Origin: Diphasiastrum complanatum | Taxonomy: Eukaryota > Streptophyta > Lycopodiopsida > Lycopodiales > Lycopodiaceae | Direction of reading: 5' to 3' | DNA length: 62,000 nucleotides | NCBI GenBank assembly: GCA_029204225.1 | Contig: CM055095.1 | Span: 37,908,597-37,970,596 of the forward strand | Part shown: piece by piece, positions 11,110-21,928 of the stretch | Layout: every line of letters starts with the position of its first letter | Position numbering within the stretch: the first letter of the stretch is position 1 | Position numbers and translations under genes: made by a program | The notes under the pieces: model-generated | Databases searched by the model: none | Told to the model about the DNA's origin: nothing | Seen by the model: only the letters and a program-made list of their open reading frames with translations

Positions 11110-12140
11110 AGCTAATTAAAAACCATAGCTACTATGATATATGATGCTTGCATATAACAAGTAGTTGGACGTATCGGGCCAACAAAGTCAATGCCCCACT
11201 TTTCAAATGGACTCTAGGTAATGATAGGTTGCAAGGGCATCCGATCAAGTTTTGCGGGCTTCCAGTGACGTTGGCACACATCACATGACTTGGTAAATTG
11301 ATAGACATCCTTGTGAAGGGTTGGCCACCAAAATCCACTATGGAGTATCTTTCTTGTAGTTAGATCTGTCGCAAAGTGCCTTCATGAGTAAGCTGGATTA
11401 TCGTATCGATTTCGCAAGGTAGGACACATCTGCGTAGATCCTGATCTAGACCTATCTTGTAGAGTTGGCCTGCTATGAAGGTGTAGGGACAAAATCTCGA
11501 AATCAATTTATGTTGTTGTGCCCTACTCATCTTTGGTGGTGGTCAGCCTCTTAAGGTATTCAATGATATCAGCTGACCACTCGAGTACTGCATCTATCAA
11601 GAATAAGATTGTTTCTAGCAACTCATCTAGTACCTCCTCGCTAGGTAGTACGTTATGGATCCTGGGTAAATGATCTGCTAGATAGTGTTGCTTCCCTTTT
11701 TGCACTATGATCCGAAAGACATTCATGTAATAGCAACAACCATCTGTTGATTTGCCCAATAGTACAAGGCCGGTTGACAAGATACAAGAGAGCTTGGTAG
11801 TCAATGTAAAAAGCAAAGGGGTTGGCAAGGCGATAGTGACGAAATTTTTTGACACTATAAACTATGACCAAGGCCTGTTGTTCAGTGGTAGCGGACTTGA
11901 CCTAAGCTTGTATTAGTTGCCAACTAGTGAAGTACACAACATAATCCTTTTTACACTTCTAATGGCATATTTGGAAGCGTCTGTGTGAACGTGAAGCTCA
12001 ATGGTCCAATTTCGGGATCCAAGGATTAGAGCAAATACCAATGCCTACTTCAGCTTATGGAAGGCTTCAGTGGCTGGGGGCAACCACTCGAGTGCAATCA
12101 TAAGTTTGTAGATCGGCTTGGATAACTTAGCGAACCACAA
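11110..12140 (-). pseudogene. Ty3/Gypsy pol remnant (RNase H then integrase N-terminus)
   Basis: On the minus strand, from 12140 downward, frames encode RNase H of the Gypsy type (HTDASKYAI, VVYFTSWQL, then VYSVKKFRHYRLANPF and DYQALLYLVN). After a frameshift comes KGKQHYLADHLPRIHN. At 11340-11130 there is the integrase zinc-binding region and core entry (WWPTLHKDVYQFTKSCDVC, then FEKWGIDFVGPIRPT). This domain order is Gypsy. Several stops and at least one frameshift kill it. Much of the reverse transcriptase, the rest of the integrase and both LTRs are not seen. Confidence 0.85.
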
Positions 12141-12152
12141 TACAAATCTTTG

Positions 12153-12413
12153 TTAATAATGCAATGTCCCATGAACTCTTGGATTTACCTCTGCTTCAAG
12201 GAGATGTGGCTCCAATGAATTGCATAAAACACCTTTAGAAAATCTCTTTCTCATATGCTCTTGAGAATTCAACATATTCACCTTCATGACATGCTTACAT
12301 AGATTTCCCTTGCGTGACCATTGACACGTGCAACAAGAAAATGAAATACCAATGTTGTACACACGGTGTATGGATTGTGGATCAATCAGCAAAAAGTGTT
12401 GCACTTGCCACAT
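12153..12413 (-). pseudogene. SWIM zinc-finger fragment (MULE/FAR1-like transposase piece)
   Basis: 86 codons with the SWIM pattern CXC...CXH, seen as CCTCQWSRKGNLCKHVMKV preceded by VYNIGISFS. SWIM fingers sit at the C-terminal end of Mutator-like transposases and FAR1/FHY3-type proteins. There is no transposase DDE core or terminal inverted repeat nearby, so this is probably a transposon scrap next to the Gypsy remnant. It could instead belong to another SWIM protein family. Confidence 0.55.
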
Positions 12414-12419
12414 CAGTGT

Positions 12420-13100
12420 GAGAACATGGCCTTTTTTCTGTTATTAGGTCCATGTTAGACGAGCAACAATATGTCTCTTTCCTTATTTGACTATTCAAGA
12501 TAAAGCCTTCCATATTAAAAACTGGAATAAATTATGTCAAGAATGATAAATGGGAATTTGGAAAGGAGGCTTTACAGTTAATGTTGAAAAAAAGTAGAAC
12601 TTATGCTAAGACGTTACCCAGTTATGCAGGGTATATTGAAATGAGCAAACGAAAGGGCATCGAGTTTATAGATCCATATGAACGACGTTTGTTTCTACAT
12701 GACAATGCCATGAAATTCTCACTTTCAACTTCATACACGCTAGAAATATTTGTTCAATGTTCATAGTTACATGGACTAAAAATAAGTTGAAATAGATGTC
12801 TCTAGTTACCTTGAATCTTATGGGCCTAGACAATTGCTCAACTTTGAGATGAAATAATAAATCTTAAAAAAAGAGGTTGCATGCCCACATTTGTTACTAA
12901 ATAATCAATAGAGGATGCACTGCATGTTAGAAGAAATGCATAGAAAAATAACAATAGCTAAATTAAGGTGTGTTCTCTTTTTTGGCCTAATGGTACATTT
13001 TGATAATTGCTCTAGGCAAATGGTGCACTTGAACCCTTGTACTTTAAAAGGAGTAAGTAAATTTGTTCAAGAATCAACATCTAACATTGCTCCTTTGTGA
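12420..13100. other. Intergenic, nothing recognised
   Basis: AT-rich. A 61-codon plus-strand frame at 12581-12766 (ends ...IFVQCS) has no motif I recognise and no supporting splice sites. Confidence 0.4.
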
Positions 13101-13309
13101 AAATTCTAGTATGAGTCAATCGCAGCGGGTTGTATGGGTAGAGTTGTTGGCTGCGACTGGCGAAGTGCAGACTCGATTCCCAACCGCTACGAAGGGGCTT
13201 GCCCCTCACATGGCATTGCCCAAATAGCATTGGTAGGTTGTATATATGATGTATATAACCGACCACTAGTTGCTTAACACGTTGCAAAAAAAAGAAATTC
13301 TAGTATGAG
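13101..13309 (+). mobile_element. tRNA-derived SINE with perfect 15-bp target-site duplication
   Basis: Body about 13116-13294 (179 bp), flanked by the identical 15-mers aaattctagtatgag at 13101-13115 and 13295-13309. The head contains a pol III B-box-like sequence, gactcgattcc (13170-13180; consensus GGTTCRANYCC), and a weaker A-box-like stretch around 13131-13150. The 3' end is the A-rich tail gcaaaaaaaag. A tRNA-like head, short length, A tail and long duplication define a SINE. It is non-coding and would be mobilised by a LINE. Confidence 0.8.
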
Positions 13310-14250
13310 GGAAAAGTTGACTAGCACAAAGGGTGTTAACCTATTGAGTTAAGATTAACTCAAAATCATCTACACTTATTTACAAATATTTGGAATAAGA
13401 GCTATTGATGATTGCATTTGAAAAAGGCACTAAGTTGATAAACACATCTTAAAAAAGGAATTGCTAAGAATTAAAAAAAAAAACATATTTACACAACTAG
13501 TGGTGGTTATACACAACATAGACAGGTTGACAACGCCATGTGGTCAACGCCAATGGCTAAGATTGATACATGTAGTGACTAAGGTTGCAATATACTCTAT
13601 ATTGTGTACGATAATCATACATCACATTACACCACGTCTTGAATGATCAATATTGAACGATCTGTAAAGTGATGTAAGATTTAAGTGCTAAAGATTCATT
13701 GGGCAAAGGCCTATTACACCCTATAGCAGGCTGGTCAAGCTCCCGGGGCTAGAGCCTGCTACAAGTGGTAGCATGCCTGCCCAATAGCTGAACTACACAT
13801 CTGATTTATAAACCGAGTTGTGTTAGAGTGTGTAAGTGTAACTTGTCTCAACAGATGAAAGTGTGCCACAAAATCACTTCATGTGCTAATGTAAATTGAG
13901 GAAAATGTTTTTGTTTGTAAACTTATTAGATTCAAAAATAGGCCGTGGACACTATAATAGAATCAGTCAACAAAAGTAGCCGTTACCCTCTCACAAACCA
14001 AACCCCTTCAAAAAAGTTCATGCTCATACTGCGAGCACGGAATACGATAGCCAACGACTAGATCTAGCCCGCCACGATTGGATATTTCAGTAGACATCCA
14101 GATTTTGACACGTGCTAATGGTCAGACGTCAGATTGATCACACATGTCAGATTGGACGCGTGGCTAGCATCCGAGTGGGCGCTTAAACATAGCGTCCCAT
14201 TAAGCTCCGTCTGTTTCTTTTGACGTTACTCTGCATTTTTTTTTTCAGTT
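13310..14250. other. Intergenic and upstream region of the tetraspanin gene
   Basis: No coding signal. The last 200 bp before the (CT)n tract has ACGTG/ACGTCA-type words (cacgtgctaa near 14110, cagacgtcag near 14124) and pyrimidine-rich sequence, compatible with a plant promoter. No clear TATA box was seen. Confidence 0.35.
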
Positions 14251-14268
14251 TTATTGCGTTACTCCGTC

Positions 14269-14269
<1 letters not shown>

Positions 14270-14312
<43 letters not shown>
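14270..14312 (+). repeat. (CT)n microsatellite in probable 5' leader
   Basis: About 21 CT units followed by C-rich sequence. CT tracts are common in plant 5' UTRs and core promoters; this one lies just upstream of the inferred leader of the tetraspanin gene. Confidence 0.9.
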
Positions 14313-14317
<5 letters not shown>

Positions 14318-15338
14318 CCCCCTTTAATGATCGTAACAGCAGCTTATTCTTTTATCAGAATCTATGCATCCATCTCCATTCTTCTCCTACATTCACGCAT
14401 GCCTATGTTTCATCTCCAGCTCCCTCTCAAATTTCGTCTCTCTGACATCGATCTCCTGATCCCATCTGAAACTACTCTTGCAGTTTTCTTGTATTTTTTC
14501 AGTATATGATTCCTTCCTTACTTGCATCACTACCCTCCAGATACTGATTACGCGTTTGGATTCTGAGTAAGCAGTTTGTTGCTCTAATTGGAGACTTGAA
14601 TTGAAGCCTCACAAGCTCTTGGATCGCTTCCTGCGTGCGTCTCAGCAAATTTGCTCGCTCTTGAGGTGTTCATTCAATTGTTTCTGGAGTTCACTGCTGC
14701 AGGCCTACATCAATTGAATTGCCTCTAATCCATTTCTGCTCAAAATCGTGCTTCCAATCCTATATCGGTATGGAATATTTCCAAGTCATTTCGATACTGA
14801 ACTTTTTTAATACTCGCTGACGTTTCTCATAAAGCTTACAGCGGCATTGGCATCCAGTAGTCCTGGGAGTAATATAAGGCATTTTGTAATGAATCAAATT
14901 TCAATAAACCAGGAATTGAGATTCTGGCTTCGAGAAATATATCCGATTTGTTGCTACATTATTTAACACGACGTGCTGAAAAATGTGCTCACAAACCGGA
15001 AAATAGTTAGCTTACGATACTGAAGTTACAAGAATTATTGCATGTGTCAAGAATAAATGTGTCGAGGAACTGCCATATTCTTACAGCACTATTTTTAAAA
15101 ACATTTGGAAAAAGAAAAAGAAGCACGTTCCTAAAAAAATAGACACGCTCCGTCTCGGAACGACCGTTCCGTACGCATTCTGAAACGGAACGTGCATCTA
15201 TGCCTTCAACTTGGCATTGCTCGCATAAAAATTCACGGGAGGTGTGTCTATTTTGTCAAGAAGTACTAATGAGAATCGATTTGTGCAGAGAGGGAGCTTC
15301 GAAAGCCAATATTGAACTTAAGATCACGCTGATTTCAA
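14313..15338 (+). other. Probable 5' UTR exon, leader intron and second UTR exon of the tetraspanin gene
   Basis: Inferred. A pyrimidine-rich leader could be spliced at tatatcg|gtatgg (exon end about 14767) to the acceptor ttgtgcag ending 15288, leaving a 50-base UTR before the ATG at 15339. Leader introns are common in plant genes. The splice sites are plausible but no protein frame checks them. Short upstream ATG frames exist (for example 14327). Confidence 0.4.
15130..15202. repeat. GGAACG-type palindromic repeat, leader-intron copy
   Basis: Contains cacgttcc, ggaacgaccgttcc and aaacggaacgtgc, short inverted words built on GGAACG/CGTTCC. The same word family recurs at 19370-19565 and 20095-20160 in intron 4 of the same gene. 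Confidence 0.55.
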
Positions 15339-18300
15339 ATGGCTTCCCGGCCTAGCTCCTTTCTGATCACATGGATCAATCTGCTCACAACGGTACCGTA
15401 CCTACTTACACCAATATCTCTGCAAAACAAATGTACGTTAAGGATGTCAAGTTTCAATTCAAGAGAAAAACAGGATGTTGAGTTTGAAGAATTTAAGCTC
15501 AAATGCTGTGTTCAATTCTTCATCGTATTTTATAGCATAGAAAGATCTCATTTTTGCAGGTGTCATTATTTTGTGTATAGTGCGTTCTTACTAACTTACC
15601 TGCAGATATTTTCTGTACTCATTCTTACCCGAGGCTTGCATGTAGTGGATGTAACAAGAGAACATGTCAGAAGGTTGAAATTCACATGAAAGACTTAAAG
15701 TCTTGAGTAATGCGTGCTACTTAAAGGCAAGCTAGATCAAGGTTGATAGATGACAAGTGTGAATCAAATTTAACTTCATAGTCTGATGGTTTAGCAGATT
15801 TTGTCATTGGGAGTCATTTCTATTGGTATCTGGCTGACTACCAAGCATGGAGATTGTGAAAAATTCCTAACAACTCCCGTGTTCATTATCGGAGGATGTG
15901 TATTTATAATGTGAGACTTCTCTCCATCCTGGAGTTCCTTTAGTTAGTGCTCTTCTTGTTATTTGTCATCTAATAGAAACCAGTCTATTTCAATCTTCTT
16001 CAGGCTTCTAAAACTCGGGGCAGTTCTATTCTCCGGTATGCCCGTAGTTTTCTGAGCTTATGACAATATGTTCTCAATCATTCTTTCCTCTACATTGAAT
16101 ATCTACGTATGAAGCACTGCATTCCTGATATCTCTACTATCTATCTATCTATTGAGTTATAATGGTTGTGCATTTTGCAGATCCTTGCTGGGCTTCATTG
16201 GAGCTTGGAAAGAAAGCTCATGTCTTCTATGGATAGTATCCGCATTTTGTAGCTGCTAGTTTAGTTTGTTCATATAAGTTGGTTTGGTTTAGTTCAGTTG
16301 ATTCAATAGGTTTCTGTATTGTAATTTAAATCTTGTGCTGCTCAAGCAGTCTCTAAATTTGAAACTTGATCCTCACTACAAAGATTGATACGGACGTGAT
16401 TGTGGTTTACAGGACAAATAGTTGCTTGGATGAGAGAAAGTTTATGAAACTAAAACAGAAAACACCATGCTGTTGACCGTCACTATGATTGTTAGTCACT
16501 ACTATTGTTTTTCTTAAATCACACCCTACATACAGTATCTGGCCGTGATGTTCCTTCTACTTTGTGTCATTGCTGTCTTCACAATTTTTGCGTAAGATGT
16601 CTACACTTTTATTTTTAATTTCTCTACATCTGGTAAACCCATCCGTCTTTCTGATCTGAAAAACAAATAGACAAGAATATTATTGGTTTGGATGTGCCTG
16701 CATTAATATTTAGATTCTTAATACTATTATGATGCATATACAAGATAGATCTCATCATGTTCAAGTGTCTTAATCTTTGATACCATGATTGAGCATTTGA
16801 AGTACTCATTAAGTGCATATTCATGACTCAAGATGTCCAAATTGCCTTCTCTATTTTCAGAGAGGACTTTTTTCCAGTTCTTATCCAAAATAGTACATGC
16901 ATGATGCATCTAAGAAGAGTTTGTCATAACTAGCAATTTGATGGAGTAGCTTAAAATCCTCTCCAAATTTAGACAAGAGAACGGGTCAATTGAATCCTCT
17001 CCAAATTTAGACAGAGAATGGGTCAATTGAAACAATGTTAGTAAAGGGGCAGAAGGTATTGTAATGCAATTTGTGGTATGATGCAGTCTCAGTTGCATCA
17101 GAACAACGTTTTTGGAAGCATAGCATTTCGGAACGGAAAAAAGAAGGCCTAATTTTTTTGATTTTGGACCATTGGAACCACCCTATTAGGAGAGATTCAA
17201 ACTAGGATCTATTCATGCCTCCTTTCCGGCCTCCTCTGCAGCTGTAAAGCCCGTGCATCAATCTCAGTTCAGTTCCTGTTTGTACAAGTCTCTATCTCTA
17301 TATATCTCATCATCCAGCTCATCCTGCGTGAGTGAGTGGTGCCCAAGGAGTAGCAGCTACCAAGTCCACCAAGCAAGAGTCAGGATTCACCTGCAACCAC
17401 AAATAGACAACATCGTCAGATACGTATCTTGTGAGTCACAGTAAACCTAAATCAATTCAGTACGTCAAAAATCAAAGCTCCAACAACAAGTAATACAGTG
17501 ACTCACCTCAATCAACTCAGCACCGTTTGCACGTGTGCGTCTGAGCATGTGTGTGTTCACATACATACACCAACCACCTGCACTACTCAATGTATATATA
17601 GCCAGTTCCTCTTCTTCGTGTGATACAAGGCCTAGGTGCTCCAATTCCGCCCATAGACGGATGCTGAACAGTCTTGTGAGAGGATCCTCTTTTCAAATTG
17701 CCATAGGTCACTAGTGCTGTGACCGTGGATGCTCCACCATGTCACAGGCCTCAGCTGCTCCTCCCTTAGTTGGCACTACGCTTGATCAAATGGCCCTTGG
17801 CTTCGCTCAAAATTCACCAACCGATGGGCTATGTTGCAGAGCATCGGGCCTATTGGCAAAAGAACAATGGCACGCGTTAGTCCACCGAATTCATTGGTCG
17901 TACGCACATGCACTGACTATAGGCATGGCTAGAGGACTAAGCGGTATCAACATATATACCTGGGCCTGGCCATACACGTTCGGTGCCTCATGTGATATGC
18001 GTGGACCTGAACTAGGTCCTGTTGCTGTGGCTGGAACTAGAGGAGCCTGTCCAGGACCGTGACTGGACTCCACTAAACCATAGCTTGCCCGTGCTACACC
18101 TACTCTTATGCATGTGATTGTGAAGGTATCCCTACTGCTACATCATGACCAAAACTCTGTGGACAGTCTCACTGGATGGGTGGATGTACCTACCATCAAG
18201 CCCGTACATATCTAGCAATCTCTGCACATCCTCATCAGGTATCCTAGTGCAAGCAGCTATGCCCCCCGCCCATCTGGCCCTCTCAGTTGTAGTAGGTGTG

Positions 18301-21300
18301 CCCTAAACCTGGTAAGAGATCCAGTGAACAACCCACCACAGTATAGGCATCTCCATTTGCGCATACTTGAACCACAGCTAACAGCCACATCCCCCTCTAT
18401 GAGATCAACCTCAGACCAAAGGCCTCTGTCGACGACTGGTATCATGTGAATATGAACTCAGTGTTGCAAAAGAAGAAAACGAGTAGATGTTTAGTACAAT
18501 TGCTCATGACAGGAAAGCATTCAGAGCAAACTCTAAATTTTTTCTGTTTAACAATACTTTGAAATTAGGAAGCAGCTGAAAACATTGCACAACTCGTTCT
18601 CATCACAATAGGCATCCCAATCATTTTGGTAGCTCCAAACCACACCACAATCAGATGCCTGGAGATCAGATTAGAGTGAGGGCCCAAAAACACATGGGAT
18701 TATGGCATGACATTTGAAGCTTCCACCAAGGACGATAATGTGCAAACCTAATAGCACGGGAGCCTCTGCAGGCATGCAGAAATGCATTGTAGCCCTAAAC
18801 CTTGTCCTAACCGGATGCTTACAGATCACTTCACAATTAGGGCCAGAAAAACGCATGGATTTGGGTCTTGGCAATCGGAACTTTCACTATGGATGATGTC
18901 GAGCGAAACTAATAGCATAGGAGACTCCGTAGGCATGTGGAAACTCAGTCTAGGTTCAAACATCCCCTCAATAGGATAGTTCACAAAAATGGCCAATATT
19001 GCACATGGATTCAGGGTGTTGCATCAAATCTTGCTAGGCGCATCGTAATGTCCGAAACCAACATCATAGGAATTACCGTGGGCATGGAGAAAGGTGGTTT
19101 AGAACTTTGAACCGCCCGATCCCATTACCTACAGCTCAATGCATTGGCAAAAATGGCCAATATAACATGCACATGGATTTCGGGTGTTGCATTCAAATCT
19201 TGCTAGGCGCATCGCCCATATCCCCACCATCACCCTCTCTCTCTCTCTCTCTCTCTCCCCACGGCCAGCACAGGCCTGCTGGCCCGTGGCCTGGTTTTGT
19301 GGTTTTTTATTTTCAAAGAAGAAAAACGATTCTGATCAGCGAATCATGATTCTCAGAAACGTGATTCGCTCTGGAACGACCTAAAATTCTGGAACATTCC
19401 AGAACGCAATTGGAACACTACGTTCAGGAACGCGATGCATCTATGTGCAGCAATAAAGCTTAGAAACCCGATCTAACCCTTTTGGGATGGAACGTATTGT
19501 ACGGAATGTACAATAAGTTCCAGAACGTGCAGTACATTCCGGAACGTACTGGGTCGGAACGTTTTTTTTAATTAAAAGAAATAGGTCCTGGAATGCTCCA
19601 ACAATTTTAGTTAATGAGATCCAACTGCAGTGGCCACATTGATTCCAAGCGCATCTGTGTCCTGACATTGAGTATTCATAGCTTGTGAATCATAAACGAT
19701 TCAACATCTGCATCATATTATTTCACATGAACAAACACCTACCTCCTTCTGGAATGCGTCCAGATTTGTAGGAACAATTTCTCATTCTTGATATGGATGC
19801 GCTTGGAATCAATGTGGCCACTGCAGTTGGATATGATCCAAGTGAATCTGTCTATCCAGTGTAGATGACTCCAGCGATATCCAGCGTATTTTTTATAGGT
19901 TGAGGTCAGTATATCTGTTTTTGCCAGATCATCCTAGAATTTCTTCGAGCCAGCTGGCTTTTTGCCCCATCACTCCGCTTTGCATCAGAGCTGAGCACGG
20001 TAGAGATACGGCAGGAAGAGCGATGTTACGCGATATTACAGTATCGCAGTTTTATCCTCTGTAAAAAAGTACGTATTTAAAAAAAAGAAAATTGTCCTGT
20101 TCCTGAACGGAACGTGTTCTGGAACACGTTCCAGAATGCATTCCGTTCCGGAACGGGCAACTAAGCAATAAAGCGATCTTGAAAATAAATATAATGCTAG
20201 TCACATCGCTATATTGCAAGATATGACATTTAAGTCTAGTTGATAGTGCTGATTAGTCGTACCCTACTATTTTATTTCTAAAAGGCTAAATATGTTTGCA
20301 GGTTTGTTGTTACAAATAGTGGAGCAGGTCATATTGTCAGTGGTCAAGGGTAAAGCACCTTTCCTAACTTTTTGAAATTATTGATTTAGTCTAGTTGCAT
20401 CAGCAGATGCTAGGTGAGTGCAGTGAGCTAGTTGTTAGATATAGTTTTTCCAAGTTTATTTTAGATGCTTCAGTGTACGGCTATTAGATGAAAGCAATGA
20501 GTGATGCAAAACATCTTTATTCACTGCACAGCAAATTTCAATCAAACTGCATGATCTGTCTTTTTTCTCTTATCCCTTGACATTATTTCATTTGAGCAGA
20601 TACAAGGAGTATCGATTTGGAGACTATTCGCACTGGCTTCAAAGGAGGGTAATGTTAACTTATCTTGGCTATGAAGAATGAAGTGAGATGTTAAAAATGG
20701 ATTTCAGCAGAAGTGTTTCGAAGTTTGAATTTGAATATACTTTCTGCTTGAAGAAATTTATGTACCTTTGATGAGAATTTTTATTGTACTAAGCAAAGTG
20801 TGAATACTAGTAATAAGAAAAGCAATTCCATGAAATGAAGTGAGGCTAGGACATTGATCAGCCAATTTTATTGACCATGAGATGATTTAATTTCTTATTT
20901 TCTTCTAAACAAGTTCCTAGACACTTGCATATCAATAATACGTAATGCAACTCAAAGCTTCAAACTCTATGCAGATGAGTAACCCCCAAAACTGGATGCA
21001 TTTAAGGAGCTGCTTGGTACGAAGTCAGTACTGCAGCAACTTGCAGAAGGTGTGTATCAAGTTCCTGCTATCGTAGGAGCTTTGGTTTTGCTGTGAAATT
21101 CTTCAATAGCAACTTAATCTATTTTGACTGAAATGTGAGTGCTGTAATCCAGTCTGTCGATCAACTCAAAGAGACGGAAGTCAATTCAGTTGAGTCAGGC
21201 TGTTGTAGACCTCCTACAGAGTAAGTTATGTGAAATGGAGGAATTTAAATGAATCAATTTGCTGGAATTTACCACCCATTTACATATAAAAAACAGAGAC

Positions 21301-21928
21301 AATCATGCATTGGCTGAAAACTTTTTATGTTTGTCAAAATTTTCAGGTGTGGCTACCCAATGCTGAATTCCTCATTTTTTGACTTGCACCCTCCCCTTTC
21401 TCCTGACACAGACTGCCTGACTTATGAAAATGATCCTGGGGAAAAGTGTTTTGGCTGTAATTCGTGCAAGTAAGTGATTTCTTAGTGATCTTGTGAGAAT
21501 GAGCGTTAGCAGGTTATGTAGAGAACTACCTAGTGATTTTTTTCATGTCAAGTTTGTACATGTTGAAAATTTCATTATAAGACAAATTTCAAAATTCTCT
21601 GAAAATTATTTAGATTTGTCATTTCCATGCGACCAAGATTTTCCTTCCAAGCTAACACACTTACGGCGGCAATTTGAGTCAGGGCTGGTGTTGCACAGTT
21701 CATCAAACAGAAATGGCGGACTGTTGCTATCTTTAACATTTTAGTCTTTCTTATGCTGGTAAGGAATCCCCCTTGCATATAACCTAGAATCTTCCAAATC
21801 CTATGAACATTTGTTTGCTCACTAATAAATATGCTTATTCCTATTTTTTGCGACTACAGAGTGTCTTCTACTCAGTTGGTTGCTGTGCAAGGCGCGGTGT
21901 GTCTGTGGCGAGCTACTCAAAAGTATGA
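15339..21928 (+). CDS. Tetraspanin, plant TET10-like, 11 coding exons
   Basis: Four-pass membrane scaffold protein, 261 aa. Coding exons: 15339-15392, 15798-15910, 16181-16235, 16536-16591, 20302-20349, 20600-20648, 20975-21049, 21153-21220, 21347-21469, 21683-21758, 21860-21928. All introns are GT-AG and every phase joins without a stop. Domains: TM1 about 8-30 (WINLLTT, ISIGIW), TM2 about 44-64 (SLLGFIGAW), TM3 about 70-95 (LAVMFLLLCVIAVF). A large extracellular loop follows with RSCLVRSQYC, the plant signature GCCRPP, CGYP and CFGCNSCK. TM4 is near 225-245 (VAIFNILVFLML), with the short tail SVGCCARR. Order and spacing match Arabidopsis TET10 from memory of the family. A possible poly(A) signal aataaa is at 22062-22067. 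Plant tetraspanins organise plasma-membrane microdomains; the partners of this one are unknown. Confidence 0.92.
16624..16910 (-). pseudogene. Possible Copia GAG-preintegrase scrap in tetraspanin intron 4
   Basis: Minus-strand frames read ILDKNWKKVLSENREGNL, then after a frame change NAQSWYQRLRHLNMM and KNLNINAGTSKPI. This resembles the Copia preintegrase block (LWHQRLGHLN with following residues), with the conserved His/Cys partly lost. It is short and degraded; unrelated intron sequence is possible. Confidence 0.35.
18180..18450 (-). pseudogene. BED-type zinc-finger fragment (hAT transposase-like) in tetraspanin intron 4
   Basis: The minus strand reads KWRCLYCGGLFTGSLTRFR with AHLL, i.e. 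CX2C followed by a His-containing helix. After a frameshift comes IAACTRIPDEDVQRLLDM. This is the layout of the N-terminal BED finger and following CXXVP-like stretch of plant hAT transposases. No catalytic domain or terminal repeats are seen, so it is a fragment caught in the intron. Confidence 0.5.
18670..19215 (+). repeat. About 160-bp diverged tandem repeat, four copies
   Basis: Unit starts can be aligned at about 18680, 18839, 18988 and 19148 on the pattern ggccaRaaac/ggccaatat...acatggatt...gggt. The later units share caaatcttgctaggcgcatcg (near 19024 and 19194). It lies within tetraspanin intron 4. Confidence 0.7.
19238..19256 (+). repeat. Short (CT)n tract
   Basis: About nine CT units inside tetraspanin intron 4, directly after the 160-bp repeat array. 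Confidence 0.85.
19619..19832. repeat. 37-bp perfect inverted repeat around a 140-bp loop
   Basis: Arm 19619-19655 is the exact reverse complement of 19796-19832 (core tggccacattgattcc / ggaatcaatgtggcca). The inner flanks are weakly complementary. It sits in tetraspanin intron 4 between GGAACG repeats, so the transcript could fold into a long hairpin. Confidence 0.9.

Noticed and set aside
13116-13190. Functional tRNA gene
   Set aside because: A B-box-like word is present, but no cloverleaf with proper acceptor stem and anticodon arm could be drawn; A tail and TSD mark a SINE.
13081-13287. 68-codon minus-strand frame
   Set aside because: Lies inside the SINE and its TSD; non-coding element.
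15339-15689. 116-codon open frame starting at the tetraspanin ATG
   Set aside because: Only the first 18 codons are coding. The rest reads through intron 1; the spliced model continues the tetraspanin family sequence in phase, the read-through does not.
17739-18062. 107-codon plus-strand protein (cysteine and tryptophan containing)
   Set aside because: Overlaps an intron of the tetraspanin gene opposite the hAT-like fragment; no motif, and the opposite strand explains part of the region.
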